Part shown: positions 55,328 through 64,000 of the stretch, one piece after another
Layout: each line of letters begins with the position of its first letter
Position numbering within the stretch: position 1 is the first letter of the stretch
Source: Roseinatronobacter thiooxidans
GTDB lineage: Bacteria; Pseudomonadota; Alphaproteobacteria; Rhodobacterales; Rhodobacteraceae
Assembly (NCBI RefSeq): GCF_001870675.1
Contig: NZ_MEHT01000018.1
Location: forward strand, 1 to 64,000
Length of the DNA: 64,000 nt
Direction: 5' to 3'
Position numbers and translations under genes: made by a program
The notes under the pieces: generated by a model
Told to the model about the DNA's origin: nothing
The model's input: only the letters and a program-made list of their open reading frames with translations
Database searches by the model: none

Positions 55328-55549
55328 TCAGCTGCGGAAAATAATCGGTGCGATGACACTCGCATCATTCAATGCGCGGCCCACGGGGCCAAGGTCAGGC
55401 AATTTGCCCGTTGTAGCGATCCGCCACGACCAGGTGATCAGGCCCGTCGCAAGTGCGAGCAGAAAGATCACACTGAAATAAAGTTTGTATTCCCATTCCC
55501 GTGCGCGTTCCGCGCGGGGGCGGGGGGCATTGACAGTATAGTCAGCCAT
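55328..55549 (-). CDS. pufQ: PufQ, bacteriochlorophyll-complex assembly protein
   Basis: The 73-aa protein has one membrane segment (LYFSVIFLLALATGLITWSW, residues about 23-42). The REWEYKLYFSVIFLLALAT part fits PufQ, which is needed for normal bacteriochlorophyll supply and assembly of pigment-protein complexes. AAAGGAGG lies 8 bases before ATG 55549. It sits between bchZ (18-base gap) and pufB, the classic position in Rhodobacter. In related species the puf promoter lies in the end of bchZ. Confidence 0.93.
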   Translation of the reverse strand: MADYTVNAPRPRAERAREWEYKLYFSVIFLLALATGLITWSWRIATTGKLPDLGPVGRALNDASVIAPIIFRS

Positions 55550-55567
55550 GGTGCGTCCTCCTTTAAA

Positions 55568-57025
55568 TCAGGCGCGTGTCAGGTCACGGCGCAGCGCCGT
55601 AACAAGATCGGAATCAACTTCATCAGCGCCGCGTTCTAGCGCGGCCTTCTCGATCGCATCGCGCATGGTGCGCGCAGCGGAAATACGGGTCAGAATGGGG
55701 TGCTGGGCCACGATGCGGTCCAACTCTGCCTTTGCGGCCTCGGACCAGGGCAGATCCCGTTTCAGCGTTGCAGGCGTTGCATCGGCCGCGTCCATCTGGC
55801 TGCCCAAAGGCAGAATGTGGAACAGCGCGTCAAACAACCCGTTGCAGACTTCTTGCAGCAGATAGGTGGCCCCCGCATAGCCCATCATCGGCGTGCCGGT
55901 ATGGCGCCGGATGGCCGCCCCCGGAAAACTGGCCGGTATGAACGCAGGCGCAGGCCCGTGCCCGGCCTTCAACTCGGCCAGATACATTTTCTCATTGATA
56001 GACCCGAACACGATCAGCGGGCGCTTTTCGGCCAGCAGCGTGCGCACACGGTCATTGTCGGTTTTCTGGCCGCGTGTGCGGGCCACCGCAAAGGCGCAGG
56101 GCATGCCCAGATCGTTTTCCAGATAGTTGCGAATGCCGCGCGCATAGGTTTCATTTGCCACCACCGCGAAACTGGCGGTTGCATAGAAATCCTGCGTGAC
56201 AGAACGCCACAAATCCCACATCGGCTTCAGTGTCGAATGCTTTTCGCGGGTGATGAACGGCTCTGGGTCCAGCCCCAGCATCTCGCCCAGCTGGCGCAGG
56301 AACAGCGTTGTGCTGTCCATGCCGATGGGCGCTTGCAGATAGGGTTTGCCAAGGCATTCCGCCAGCCCGCGCCCGAATTCGCGGTACATCACGATATTGA
56401 CGTCTGCATTCACCAGATTGCGCATCTCGGCCAGATGGGCACCCAGCGGCATGACCATATTGACCTCGGCCCCGATACCTTCCACCAGACGGCGGATCTC
56501 GGCCAGATCGCTTGGCATGTTGAAGGTGCCATACATCGGCCCAAGGATATTGACGCGGGGGGCGGCCCCCTCTTCGCGCTTCTTCTCGGGGGGCATGCGC
56601 CCCTTGGTCATGCCAAATTCGGTGAAAATCCATGTCATCGCGCGGTCAGCGGCCTGCCACTGATCCTCATCAATGGTGCGCGGCAAAAAGCGCTGGATAT
56701 TCGTACCCATAGGCGTGACGCCGCCGCCGATCATCTCGGCAATGGACCCTGTGACGACCACAGCAGGCAAGGCCGGGTCCAGCACTTTCCATGCACGGGC
56801 CATCGATTCTTCGGTGCCCGAAGACATCTCGTCCTCGCCCAGGCCCGTCACGACAATCGGCAATTCATGGGGCGGCAACGCGTCTGTGTAATGCAGCACC
56901 GAGGTGACCGGCAGGTTCTCGCAGCCCACAGGCCCATCAATCACCACTTGCAGGCCCTTGACGGCGCAGAACGCATAGACTGCCCCCCAATATCCGCCAG
57001 CGCGATCATGATCTTGAATAAGCAT
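55568..57025 (-). CDS. bchZ: Chlorophyllide reductase subunit BchZ
   Basis: The 485-aa subunit is one half of the NifDK-like catalytic component of chlorophyllide a reductase. With BchY it holds the [4Fe-4S] cluster and reduces ring B using electrons from Bch[22 protein letters not shown] near the N-terminus has the nitrogenase-like Cys ligand. [20 protein letters not shown] and the C-terminal [13 protein letters not shown] part are normal. The start shares one base with the bchY stop (TGATG), so translation is coupled. Confidence 0.96.
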   Translation of the reverse strand: MLIQDHDRAGGYWGAVYAFCAVKGLQVVIDGPVGCENLPVTSVLHYTDALPPHELPIVVTGLGEDEMSSGTEESMARAWKVLDPALPAVVVTGSIAEMIGGGVTPMGTNIQRFLPRTIDEDQWQAADRAMTWIFTEFGMTKGRMPPEKKREEGAAPRVNILGPMYGTFNMPSDLAEIRRLVEGIGAEVNMVMPLGAHLAEMRNLVNADVNIVMYREFGRGLAECLGKPYLQAPIGMDSTTLFLRQLGEMLGLDPEPFITREKHSTLKPMWDLWRSVTQDFYATASFAVVANETYARGIRNYLENDLGMPCAFAVARTRGQKTDNDRVRTLLAEKRPLIVFGSINEKMYLAELKAGHGPAPAFIPASFPGAAIRRHTGTPMMGYAGATYLLQEVCNGLFDALFHILPLGSQMDAADATPATLKRDLPWSEAAKAELDRIVAQHPILTRISAARTMRDAIEKAALERGADEVDSDLVTALRRDLTRA

Positions 57026-58599
57026 CAGATCATCTCCTGCGCTTTGGCGGCGCGTGCGGCCTTGTCGAGTTTTTTCTGATGCGCCTCGCGGAAATCGGGG
57101 CGCAGATTGGGGCTGCCTTCCCAGATGCCTGCGGTGTCGCCCTCGCCCACGCCCTCGAAGAAGTCGCGCATCTTGTCCATGCGCTCCTTGCCCGCAATCG
57201 CGGCATTGACAACCTCGCCCAAGGACCCGGCACCGGCTGGCCCCATCATCGGGCGCGCGGAAATCAGGTTGGTGAAATACAGCGACGGCGTGCCGCGTTG
57301 TTTCGCATGCTGCACCACTGGTGTGGTGCCAATGACCAAATCGGGGTTCAGACCATCGGCGGCGGCCAGATCATCAGCCAATGAGGCGCGGAATTTCACC
57401 ACCACGCCGCGCGCTTCCAGCCAGTCGCGGTCAGCGGCAGACCATTTCGACGCAGCGCATGCCGTGCCCACATAGGCCACATCCGCGCCACTTTCGATCA
57501 GCAGACGCGCCACCAGCAATTCCGAGCCTTCATAGCCCGACAGCGTGATCCGTCCCTTGATAGGGGCCTTGGCAAGGGCCGCTTTCACTGCTGGCACAAA
57601 AGCGTTTTGCGCGGCAGCAATTTGGGCCGGTGCCACATTGAATGTCTCGCCAATCGCGGCCAGCCAGTCATGCGTTCCCTCAACCCCCACAGGGGCAGAG
57701 CCGACGATGGGGCGGCCTGCCGCCTCAAACTCGCGCACGGCAGCCGAATAGAACGGATGGATTGCCGCAACCGCACCGCAATCGAGCGCGGCATACAACT
57801 CGCGCCACTCGCGGCAGGGCACAACCGGCCCTGCGGCCAGCCCCATGGGCGCCAGCATCGCGCCGATCATCATCGGGTCTGCCGGAAACATCTCGCCCAG
57901 AAGCGTCACAGTGGGGCGGTCATCGCGGCCCGCAACAGGGGCGGGCACAGGGCCTGCCATAGCTTCCTGACGTGCGTAATTCAGCATCGCACCGGCCAGC
58001 ACATCCTTGGCCTCGGCATGGGTGGGCACACCGAATCCGGGCACATCAATGCCGATGATCCGCACACCGTTAATTTCCTTGGGCAACAGCCGCAGCGGCA
58101 CACCGCTGGCGGTTGGCACACACAGATTGGTCACCACAATCGCGTCATAGCGCGCGGGGTCCGCCATCTCATGCACGGAATCGCGGATATCCTCGAACAA
58201 CTTGCCGGTCACAAGGCTCTCGGAATTGAACGGCACATAGCCGACCGAGCGGCGCGCCCCGTAGAAATGGCTTACGAATGTCAGGCCATACACACAGCAG
58301 GCAGAGCCGCTGAGCACAGTCGCAACCCTGCGCATCCGCAGGCCAACACGCAAACTGCCAAAGGCAGGGCACATGGATTCAGGCTTGTCATGGGGTCCGC
58401 GCGGATAATCCTTGGCAAACTGGTCCAGCATCTCGCCATTGCCCGCCGCACGCGCGGCCGCGTCCATCTTCTCGGCAGGGGCGTGGCAGCCCATGCCATC
58501 GGCTTGCACAGACGGCTCTGGTGCCGCCTCGCCAGACGCTTGGCTTACAGTTTCAATCGGGGTCTGCGCAGCGGCATCATAGCTGACTTCACCCCCCAT
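57025..58599 (-). CDS. bchY: Chlorophyllide reductase subunit BchY
   Basis: Partner of BchZ in chlorophyllide a reductase, 524 aa from ATG 58599. The family body starts near [22 protein letters not shown] and includes [20 protein letters not shown] and [21 protein letters not shown] with the cluster cysteines. The frame is open to 58692, overlapping the bchX stop by 14 bases. That segment (58600-58660) reads as an intergenic repeat with a GC hairpin rather than protein, so 58599 is preferred; a start nearer residue 36 is also possible. The C-terminus overlaps bchZ by one base. Confidence 0.93.
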   Translation of the reverse strand: MGGEVSYDAAAQTPIETVSQASGEAAPEPSVQADGMGCHAPAEKMDAAARAAGNGEMLDQFAKDYPRGPHDKPESMCPAFGSLRVGLRMRRVATVLSGSACCVYGLTFVSHFYGARRSVGYVPFNSESLVTGKLFEDIRDSVHEMADPARYDAIVVTNLCVPTASGVPLRLLPKEINGVRIIGIDVPGFGVPTHAEAKDVLAGAMLNYARQEAMAGPVPAPVAGRDDRPTVTLLGEMFPADPMMIGAMLAPMGLAAGPVVPCREWRELYAALDCGAVAAIHPFYSAAVREFEAAGRPIVGSAPVGVEGTHDWLAAIGETFNVAPAQIAAAQNAFVPAVKAALAKAPIKGRITLSGYEGSELLVARLLIESGADVAYVGTACAASKWSAADRDWLEARGVVVKFRASLADDLAAADGLNPDLVIGTTPVVQHAKQRGTPSLYFTNLISARPMMGPAGAGSLGEVVNAAIAGKERMDKMRDFFEGVGEGDTAGIWEGSPNLRPDFREAHQKKLDKAARAAKAQEMI

Positions 58600-58660
58600 T
58601 TTCTTGCCCGAAATACTCCGGGGGGAGGAGGCGGAGCCGACGGGGGGCTGGCCCCCCAAT
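58600..58660. repeat. Intergenic repeat between bchX and bchY
   Basis: A GGGGGG / CCCCCC hairpin at 58642-58657 is followed on the minus strand by a CCGCCTCC-CCCCCGGAGTATTT-AAGAAAATG type of sequence. Elements of this make are common between genes in Rhodobacterales. Its presence here inside the apparent N-terminus of bchY argues that the annotated longer form of such genes can be wrong. Confidence 0.55.
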
Positions 58661-58678
58661 CTGTCTTGTCCAAAATCC

Positions 58679-59683
58679 TCAGGCATCGTCATACACCACT
58701 TCCAGCGACTTCTTGATCACGGCATGTTTGCCGCGCATGTCAGCATCGGTCGCGGGTTCCAGAACGACATCGCCGCCTGTGTCCTTGCTGTCGAACAGCG
58801 CCAGCAGCCCATCCTGTGTCAGGGGTTCGGGGCGGATAGGGGGCGCAATGCCAACGGCCTCGGCCAGTCCCGCAAACAATGGGCCCCACTGGCTTTTGTC
58901 TGTACCGACAATCTGGTAATTCGCGGATTTCTTGCGCAGGTCATCATCGGCAGGAATGGTTGCCAGCACCGGAATTTTCACCGCATCCGCGAAAGCCTGC
59001 GCCTCGCCCGTGCCGTCATCCTTGTTGATGACCAGTCCCGCAACACCGACATTGCCGCCCATCTTGCGGAAATATTCCACCGCCGAGCAGACATTGTTTG
59101 CCACATACAGGCTTTGCAGATCGTTAGAGCCTACAAGAATGACTTTCTGCGCCATATCGCGGGCAATTGGCAGGCCGAAACCGCCGCAGACCACATCGCC
59201 CAGAAAATCCAGCAGCACATAGTCGAAATCCCAATCATGGAATCCCAGCTTTTCCAGCAGTTCAAACCCGTGGATGATCCCGCGCCCGCCGCAGCCGCGG
59301 CCCACTTCCGGCCCGCCAAGTTCCATCGCAAAAACGCCGTTGCGCTTGTAGCAGACATCGCCAATCGCCACTTCCTCACCCGCCAGTTTCTTGCGGGTCG
59401 AGGTTTCGATGATTGTGGGGCAAGCCTTGCCAGCAAACAGCAGGCTGGTCGTGTCAGACTTGGGGTCGCAGCCGATCAGCAGCACGCGTTTGCCCATTTC
59501 GGCCATCATGCAGGACAGATTTGCCAGCGTGAAAGACTTGCCGATCCCGCCCTTGCCATAGATCGCAATGATCTGGGTGTGCTTTGTCGGCTCGCCCTGC
59601 GGCACTTCCAAGGTCGGCTCCTCATGCGCTTCGTCGCGTAGGCGCTTGTCGAAATCCTTCAGGTTCGGGATGTCGAGTGTCAT
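58679..59683 (-). CDS. bchX: Chlorophyllide reductase iron protein BchX
   Basis: NifH-like ATPase component, 334 aa, that donates electrons to BchYZ. The P-loop [11 protein letters not shown] is near residue 42, switch region [11 protein letters not shown] follows, and the two cluster cysteines lie in [13 protein letters not shown] and [11 protein letters not shown], as in the family. The start at 59683 overlaps the bchC stop by ATGA; the frame to 59719 adds 12 unsupported residues. Confidence 0.97.
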   Translation of the reverse strand: MTLDIPNLKDFDKRLRDEAHEEPTLEVPQGEPTKHTQIIAIYGKGGIGKSFTLANLSCMMAEMGKRVLLIGCDPKSDTTSLLFAGKACPTIIETSTRKKLAGEEVAIGDVCYKRNGVFAMELGGPEVGRGCGGRGIIHGFELLEKLGFHDWDFDYVLLDFLGDVVCGGFGLPIARDMAQKVILVGSNDLQSLYVANNVCSAVEYFRKMGGNVGVAGLVINKDDGTGEAQAFADAVKIPVLATIPADDDLRKKSANYQIVGTDKSQWGPLFAGLAEAVGIAPPIRPEPLTQDGLLALFDSKDTGGDVVLEPATDADMRGKHAVIKKSLEVVYDDA

Positions 59684-60636
59684 GCATGGGCCTCCCAGTC
59701 CAAAATCATTTTCAGGCAATCAGGGTCGCTGAAAGCTGTCTCATAGGCGGTCGCGGCCTGTGCAGGGTTGGCGTGATGCGTGATCAGCCCGCCCAGCGAC
59801 AAAGCGCCCGCCTCTATCAGATCGCGCGTGGCAATCAGGTCGTCAGGTTGCCATTCGGCGGCGATGCGCAAACGCGCCTCGCGCATGAAGGCAGGAACAA
59901 AGTTGAAATTCAGCGGCTTGGTATAGAACCCTGCCAGCACCACTTCGCCGCCCTTGGTGATGCGTCCGATCAGCTGGTCCAGCAGCCCTTCGGCACCGGA
60001 TGCGTCCATGATGCAGCTATAGTCGCGGCGGGTATCATTCTCGGGCAGGCAGACATCATAGCCCTCTGCCCCGTTCATGCGGCTTGGGTTCAATTCCCAC
60101 ACCTGCGGCGCGGGTGCGCCCATGGCAATGGTGATGCGCGCAATCAGGCGGCCCAAGACCCCGTGCCCGACTATCAGGTCCGGCAGGCTGGCATTTGGCC
60201 CTGCAACAGCGTGGCGCGCAGTTGCGGCCAGCGCCAGCAGCGCGCCTTCGGCCCCCATGGCCGCGTCAATGCGTGTGACCCTTTTGGCATCGGTGACAAG
60301 GTGGCGCGCGGCCCCGCCGAACAGGCCAAAGACTGGCCCCTGTTCATTGGCCTGAAAACAATTCGCACCCGGCACAAAGACGCGGTCACCGGCCTTGAAG
60401 CCCGTATCGCGCCCCGCCTCAACCACTTCGCCCGCAGCCTCGTAGCCCGGAACCAGCGGGTAGCCCATGCCGGGGAAAGGTGGCATCTCGCCGGACCAGA
60501 ACAGTTTTTCGGTGCCGGTAGAAATGCCTGAATGCCCGATTCTGACCACCAGATCGCCCGGCCCTGCGGCTTTCAGGCCGACTTGCCCAAGGGCAAGCTG
60601 GCGCGGGGCGGAAAGGATGATGGCGTCAGTTTGCAC
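59680..60636 (-). CDS. bchC: Bacteriochlorophyllide a dehydrogenase BchC
   Basis: The 318-aa MDR-like dehydrogenase oxidises the 3-hydroxyethyl group of bacteriochlorophyllide to acetyl. It has [15 protein letters not shown] as a nucleotide-binding motif and the N-terminal [12 protein letters not shown] stretch. The GTG at 60636 is preferred because AGGAGGG stands 6 bases before it and family members start near [12 protein letters not shown]; an ATG at 60657 would put the ribosome site inside the gene. Two PpsR-type operators lie upstream, next to the crtF stop. Confidence 0.95.
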   Translation of the reverse strand: MQTDAIILSAPRQLALGQVGLKAAGPGDLVVRIGHSGISTGTEKLFWSGEMPPFPGMGYPLVPGYEAAGEVVEAGRDTGFKAGDRVFVPGANCFQANEQGPVFGLFGGAARHLVTDAKRVTRIDAAMGAEGALLALAATARHAVAGPNASLPDLIVGHGVLGRLIARITIAMGAPAPQVWELNPSRMNGAEGYDVCLPENDTRRDYSCIMDASGAEGLLDQLIGRITKGGEVVLAGFYTKPLNFNFVPAFMREARLRIAAEWQPDDLIATRDLIEAGALSLGGLITHHANPAQAATAYETAFSDPDCLKMILDWEAHA

Positions 60637-60700
60637 GGGTCCCTCCTGGTCGGTCATTTTGGTTGATCACTTTGATGAACCGCGACTCGATTGCTTATTC

Positions 60701-60718
60701 TGTAATCATAACGATACA
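60701..60718 (-). promoter_or_regulatory. PpsR/CrtJ box, bchC promoter (proximal)
   Basis: TGTAATCATAACGATACA fits TGT-N12-ACA. It is the half of a tandem pair nearer the bchC start. PpsR/CrtJ represses such promoters aerobically. Confidence 0.8.
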
Positions 60719-60726
60719 CACTATAC

Positions 60727-60744
60727 TGTCAACTCTTATTGACA
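60727..60744 (-). promoter_or_regulatory. PpsR/CrtJ box, bchC promoter (distal)
   Basis: TGTCAACTCTTATTGACA fits TGT-N12-ACA and is also a good palindrome (TGTCAA/TTGACA). Centre-to-centre distance to the proximal box is 26 bp, the paired arrangement used for cooperative repression. Confidence 0.85.
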
Positions 60745-60756
60745 CTTATTCTGCGC

Positions 60757-61869
60757 TCAACTGTCACCTTCGGGCTTGGATGCTGTCAGAACACAGGTGA
60801 TAAAACGCCTATCCGCATGTTCGCGCGATGTTTTATGAAAACCCGCCTCTGCCAGTAGGGCAGAAATGCGTGCTGCGCTGCGCGTCTCTCCAGTCTGCAT
60901 AGCCAGAGTGTAAACTGAAAAATACACATCTGTTTGCGGGTCTGGACAGGTGCCGCCTGACATCGGCTCGATGATCAGGACACGCCCGCCGGGGGGCAAT
61001 GCGGCATATACTTTGGCCAGCAAGGCGCGCACTGTGTCATCCGAATGGTCATAAAGCACGCGCACAAGGCTGATGACATCGGCCCCTTGCGGCAATGGGT
61101 CGGTGCGGAACGATCCACCATGGCGCGCAATATCGGCAGGCAAGGCCGCTTGTGCGACCACATCGGGCAAATCGAACAGCGCCAGATGCAGCTGCGGGTA
61201 GCGCGCGCGCACCGCGCGCAGGAACACGCCGGTCCCACCGCCCACATCCAGCAGCTTTTGCGCGCCTTTCAGCGACAGATGCGCCAGCGCCTCTTGTGCA
61301 ACAAGAGCCTGACTTTCTGCCATCAGCCGCGAATAGCGCGCGGTCTGGGCGGGGTCCATTGCCCCCTTGGCCCCAAAGACATAGGGCCAGAAATCGGCCA
61401 GCTCGGTTGTGGTCTCACCCCGAATAAAGGCCACCGGGTCCGAAAGGTCACGGTAGAGAACGTCATGATGGCGCACCATATCCTGCAACCCCGGCACCGC
61501 CAGAAACGCGGCCCCACGATGGGCAAGCGCGAATCTGTCGCCGCGCCGCTTCAGCAGGCGCATCGCGGCCCCCGCTTGCAGCAAAATCTGCATTCGCTCG
61601 GGCGGGACTGCGCAGCGCGCCGCAAGCGCGGGGGCCGTTGCAGGGCCATCTGCCAGCATATGCAGCACACGCAATTCGACCAGCGCCATAAGCATCTGGC
61701 TTTGCACAAAGCCTTGCATCAGATCGAACAGCGCTGCCCCTTCGCGGCGCGCAATGCCGCGCAAGACCGGAACACGCGCGCATACCGCCTGAAACCGAGA
61801 GGAGGCGACAAGTCGATTGATCAGACCCGCAGGCCGGAAAGGTTGGTCTGGCGCCGGTATATCTGACAC
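60757..61869 (-). CDS. crtF: Hydroxyneurosporene / demethylspheroidene O-methyltransferase
   Basis: The 370-aa SAM-dependent enzyme methylates the tertiary hydroxyl of hydroxylated carotenoids in the spheroidene pathway. The glycine-rich SAM motif LLDVGGGTGVFL is near residue 222, and DVISLVRVLYDHSDD and GGRVLIIEPM follow as motifs of the plant-type O-methyltransferase fold. The N-terminal part is a dimerisation winged helix. The start is 5 bases after the crtE stop, so both are translated from one transcript. Confidence 0.93.
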   Translation of the reverse strand: MSDIPAPDQPFRPAGLINRLVASSRFQAVCARVPVLRGIARREGAALFDLMQGFVQSQMLMALVELRVLHMLADGPATAPALAARCAVPPERMQILLQAGAAMRLLKRRGDRFALAHRGAAFLAVPGLQDMVRHHDVLYRDLSDPVAFIRGETTTELADFWPYVFGAKGAMDPAQTARYSRLMAESQALVAQEALAHLSLKGAQKLLDVGGGTGVFLRAVRARYPQLHLALFDLPDVVAQAALPADIARHGGSFRTDPLPQGADVISLVRVLYDHSDDTVRALLAKVYAALPPGGRVLIIEPMSGGTCPDPQTDVYFSVYTLAMQTGETRSAARISALLAEAGFHKTSREHADRRFITCVLTASKPEGDS

Positions 61870-61874
61870 GATGC

Positions 61875-62753
61875 TCAGACCCGGACAGGCGCAACCGGCG
61901 TCATGCGTTCGGCATATAGCCGGACAAGCTGCGCCAACTGCCCTTCGCCCGGGCAGGACGGGATCGAGGCAATCGCCCCGCTGAGGATATCTTGCAGATG
62001 TTTGATCGCGCCCTGCACGCCGTATTCTTCCACCGCCGAGGGGCGCTGGTGGATCGCATCTTGCCCCGCAGGCTTGCCAAGGGCGGCTTCATCATACAGC
62101 GCATCGCGCAGGTCATCGGCAACCTGAAACGCCTCGCCAATGCGCGCGCCCAGTTCTTCCCATGGTTCCGGCTCGTGGCCTGCGGCTTGCGCGCCCATCT
62201 GGGTGGCTGCCACAAACAGGGCCGCAGTTTTCGACCGGTGATACGCGCCCAGATCGACCTTTGATTCGCTTTCCCAGCCCTGCCCTGCGCATATGCCGTA
62301 GGGCATGCCAGTATGCCGCGCCAGCAGGCGCAACAGGCGCATTGCGCGGGGGGCGTCTGTATCGGATGCACCGGCCAGCAGGTCAAAGGCCGAAATGATC
62401 AGGCTGTCACCTGTCAGAACCGCCAGCGGTTCGGAATAGGCCATATGCACTGTGGGCTTGCCACGCCGGAAATCGGCATTGTCGAAAGCGGGCAGATCAT
62501 CATGCACAAGGCTTGCGCAATGGATCAATTCCAGCGCGATGGCGGCGCGGTCGGACAGATCGGGGCTGTCATCGCCACAAGCGCGCGCAACGGACAGACA
62601 GATCGTGGGGCGGATGCGGGCACCGCCGGGGGTGACGGCATAGTTCAGCGCCGCGGCAAGGCGACCGGGCGCATGGCAGGCAGGATCAGTCGCCCCCTGC
62701 GCCCGCGCAATGGCAGATGACATGGCCCTGTCGATACGTTTGCTCAAGTCCAT
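61875..62753 (-). CDS. crtE: Geranylgeranyl diphosphate synthase
   Basis: The 292-aa prenyl synthase makes GGPP for carotenoids and the bacteriochlorophyll tail. The first aspartate-rich motif DDLPAFD is near residue 85, the second DDLRDALYD near 220, with the KTAALFVAA region between. The start at 62753 is chosen because GAGGA lies upstream and family members begin SLDKRIE-like DLSKRIDRA. A frame to 62792 would run into a PpsR box. It is divergent from crtD. Confidence 0.95.
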   Translation of the reverse strand: MDLSKRIDRAMSSAIARAQGATDPACHAPGRLAAALNYAVTPGGARIRPTICLSVARACGDDSPDLSDRAAIALELIHCASLVHDDLPAFDNADFRRGKPTVHMAYSEPLAVLTGDSLIISAFDLLAGASDTDAPRAMRLLRLLARHTGMPYGICAGQGWESESKVDLGAYHRSKTAALFVAATQMGAQAAGHEPEPWEELGARIGEAFQVADDLRDALYDEAALGKPAGQDAIHQRPSAVEEYGVQGAIKHLQDILSGAIASIPSCPGEGQLAQLVRLYAERMTPVAPVRV

Positions 62754-62773
62754 GGCATCCTCGCTTTGCTGTG

Positions 62774-62791
62774 TGTAATCTTTGTTAGACA
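62774..62791. promoter_or_regulatory. PpsR/CrtJ box, crtE side
   Basis: TGTAATCTTTGTTAGACA fits TGT-N12-ACA. It lies 20 bases before the chosen crtE start codon, in the shared crtE-crtD promoter region. Confidence 0.82.
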
Positions 62792-62797
62792 TGTTAG

Positions 62798-62815
62798 TGT
62801 AAATAATACTGGACA
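62798..62815. promoter_or_regulatory. PpsR/CrtJ box, crtD side
   Basis: TGTAAATAATACTGGACA fits TGT-N12-ACA, 24 bp centre to centre from the first box. The pair can repress both divergent genes together. Confidence 0.82.
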
Positions 62816-62845
62816 GTTTCCGCTAAAGAGTCAAGAATCTCTGAC

Positions 62846-64000
62846 ATGGATATGAATAAAGACTCGGTATTGGTCGTCGGGGCGGGAATTGGCGGCTTGG
62901 CGGCGGCCATCCGGCTGGCCGCGCGCGGGCTGGATGTGACTGTACTGGAGGGGCATGGCTGGGCCGGCGGCAAGATCAGGGTCATGGACAGCCCCGCAGG
63001 CCCTGTCGATGCGGGGCCAACTGTGCTGACCCTGCGCGATGTGCTGGACGATATGTTCACCGCCGCAGGCACCACGCTAGAGGCACATCTGACCCTGACC
63101 CCCCTGCCCGTTCTGGCGCGGCATTTCTGGACGGATGGCGCGCGGCTGGACCTGTTTCCCGATGCGCGCGCCAATTCCGATGCGATTGCCGCCGCCTTTG
63201 GCCCCCGCGCGCGGGCAGAGTTCGACCTGTTCCAACGCGACACGCGCGCCCTGTTCGACGCGTTTGACGCACCCATCATGCGCGCGGCGCGCCCCAGCGT
63301 TTTGGGGGCTGCCCGCGCAGCGCTTGCGCGCCCGCATCTGCTGCCATGGCTGCAACCGGGCAAGACCCTGCATGCCATGCTGGCGCAGCGCTTCTCCGAC
63401 CCGCATCTGCGCCAGTTGTTCGGGCGCTATGCAACCTATGTGGGCGGAAACCCTTTGCACGCCCCGGCCGTTCTGGGGCTGATCTGGCAGGCAGAGGCCG
63501 CAGGCGTCTGGGCGGTTCAGGGCGGCATGGCCGCGCTTGCAAAGGCCCTTGCGGGGCTGTTCACCCAGCTTGGCGGCAATCTGCGGCTGAATGCCAGCGT
63601 GGCGCGTATTCTGTGTGACGGCAGCAAGGTGGCAGGCATTGAATTGAAGACGGGCGAGGTGTTGCACAGCAAGCAAGTCATCTTCAATGGCGACCCGGCT
63701 GCATTGGCCCATCTGCTGGATACGCCCGCGCGCGCCACCCCGCGCCGCCAGACCCAGCCGCGCAGCCTGTCTGCGCGCGTCTGGACCTTTGGCGCACACG
63801 TGCAGCCCCAAGGGCTGGGGCCGGATGCGCTGGCCTATCACACTGTCTTTTTCGCCGATGATCCGGCGGCAGAATTCGGCCCCTTGGCCAAAGGCCATGT
63901 TCCCCAAGCGCCCACGATCTATGTCTGCGCACAAGACCGCGCTGGTGTGCCGCCCACAGGGCGCGAGCGGTTTCAATTCATTCTCAATGCTCCCGCACTG
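62846..64000 (+). CDS. crtD: Hydroxyneurosporene (methoxyneurosporene) desaturase, partial at right edge
   Basis: FAD-dependent carotenoid 3,4-desaturase; 385 codons are visible and the frame runs off the window. The dinucleotide-binding start VLVVGAGIGGLAAAIRLAARG is at about residues 8-28, with EGHGWAGGKIRVMDSPAGPVDAGPT after it, typical of the CrtI/CrtD family. The missing end should carry the second conserved FAD motif. Assignment as CrtD rather than CrtI rests mainly on its position divergent from crtE, as in Rhodobacter. MDMN at 62846 or the Met at 62852 may be the start. Confidence 0.88.
   Translation, partial: MDMNKDSVLVVGAGIGGLAAAIRLAARGLDVTVLEGHGWAGGKIRVMDSPAGPVDAGPTVLTLRDVLDDMFTAAGTTLEAHLTLTPLPVLARHFWTDGARLDLFPDARANSDAIAAAFGPRARAEFDLFQRDTRALFDAFDAPIMRAARPSVLGAARAALARPHLLPWLQPGKTLHAMLAQRFSDPHLRQLFGRYATYVGGNPLHAPAVLGLIWQAEAAGVWAVQGGMAALAKALAGLFTQLGGNLRLNASVARILCDGSKVAGIELKTGEVLHSKQVIFNGDPAALAHLLDTPARATPRRQTQPRSLSARVWTFGAHVQPQGLGPDALAYHTVFFADDPAAEFGPLAKGHVPQAPTIYVCAQDRAGVPPTGRERFQFILNAPAL

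Noticed and set aside
60663-60680. Possible FNR box TTGATCACTTTGAT upstream of bchC
   Set aside because: The second half is not the inverted ATCAA half-site; only the PpsR boxes are convincing here.

Overview
The window comes from an anoxygenic phototrophic alphaproteobacterium of the Rhodobacter/Rhodobaca type (Rhodobacteraceae). The main evidence is a photosynthesis gene block in the order crtD / crtE-crtF-bchCXYZ-pufQBALM-pufX-dxs. It carries PufX instead of a PufC cytochrome, PpsR/CrtJ-type TGT-N12-ACA operators in front of crtE/crtD and bchC, high GC, and neighbours typical of the family (TrcR, DUF2478, CIA30). The genus is inferred from gene content, not from a database search.

Left end (1 to about 7.7 kb): a probable integrated genomic island. 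It holds an unrecognised 341-aa protein, a PD-(D/E)XK-like nuclease, a soluble FtsH-like AAA+/M41 protease, about 1 kb of odd non-coding DNA with iterated TGTCCGGA octamers and a G-poor tract, a small unknown protein, and a tyrosine integrase at the 3' side of a tRNA-Ser(CGA) gene. Next comes ordinary chromosome (8 to 18.2 kb): a DUF2059 protein, argE, a Na/Pi cotransporter, an SRAP protein, an EamA exporter, a thioesterase, deoA and uvrB. At 19 to 22.8 kb is a wza-wzb-wzc-like polysaccharide export and kinase set; its wza member is interrupted by an in-frame TGA.

23 to 37.4 kb is a respiratory nitrate reduction locus. One leftward run carries a universal stress protein, narK1, narK2, narG, narH, narJ, narI, a parvulin-type isomerase and moeA. 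A DUF2478 gene lies beyond it, and a divergent Crp/Fnr regulator sits at the head. Perfect FNR boxes (TTGAT-N4-ATCAA) lie upstream of usp and of the DUF2478 gene, which suggests that nitrate uptake, reduction, enzyme maturation and molybdenum cofactor supply are induced together by oxygen limitation. 37.4 to 50.6 kb holds pheT, trcR, a secreted RNase T2, carB with a strong terminator, a four-gene Mn/Zn (TroABCD/SitABCD-like) ABC transporter behind a Fur-family-like operator, and a small HHH-CIA30 gene pair.

50.6 to 64 kb is the photosynthesis block. Leftward genes make geranylgeranyl diphosphate (crtE), methylate carotenoid (crtF), convert chlorophyllide to bacteriochlorophyll precursors (bchC, bchXYZ), and build the RC-LH1 core (pufQ, pufB, pufA, pufL, pufM, pufX). 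dxs supplies isoprenoid precursors. RNA hairpins lie before pufB, between pufA and pufL, after pufX and in the dxs leader. crtD runs off the right edge.
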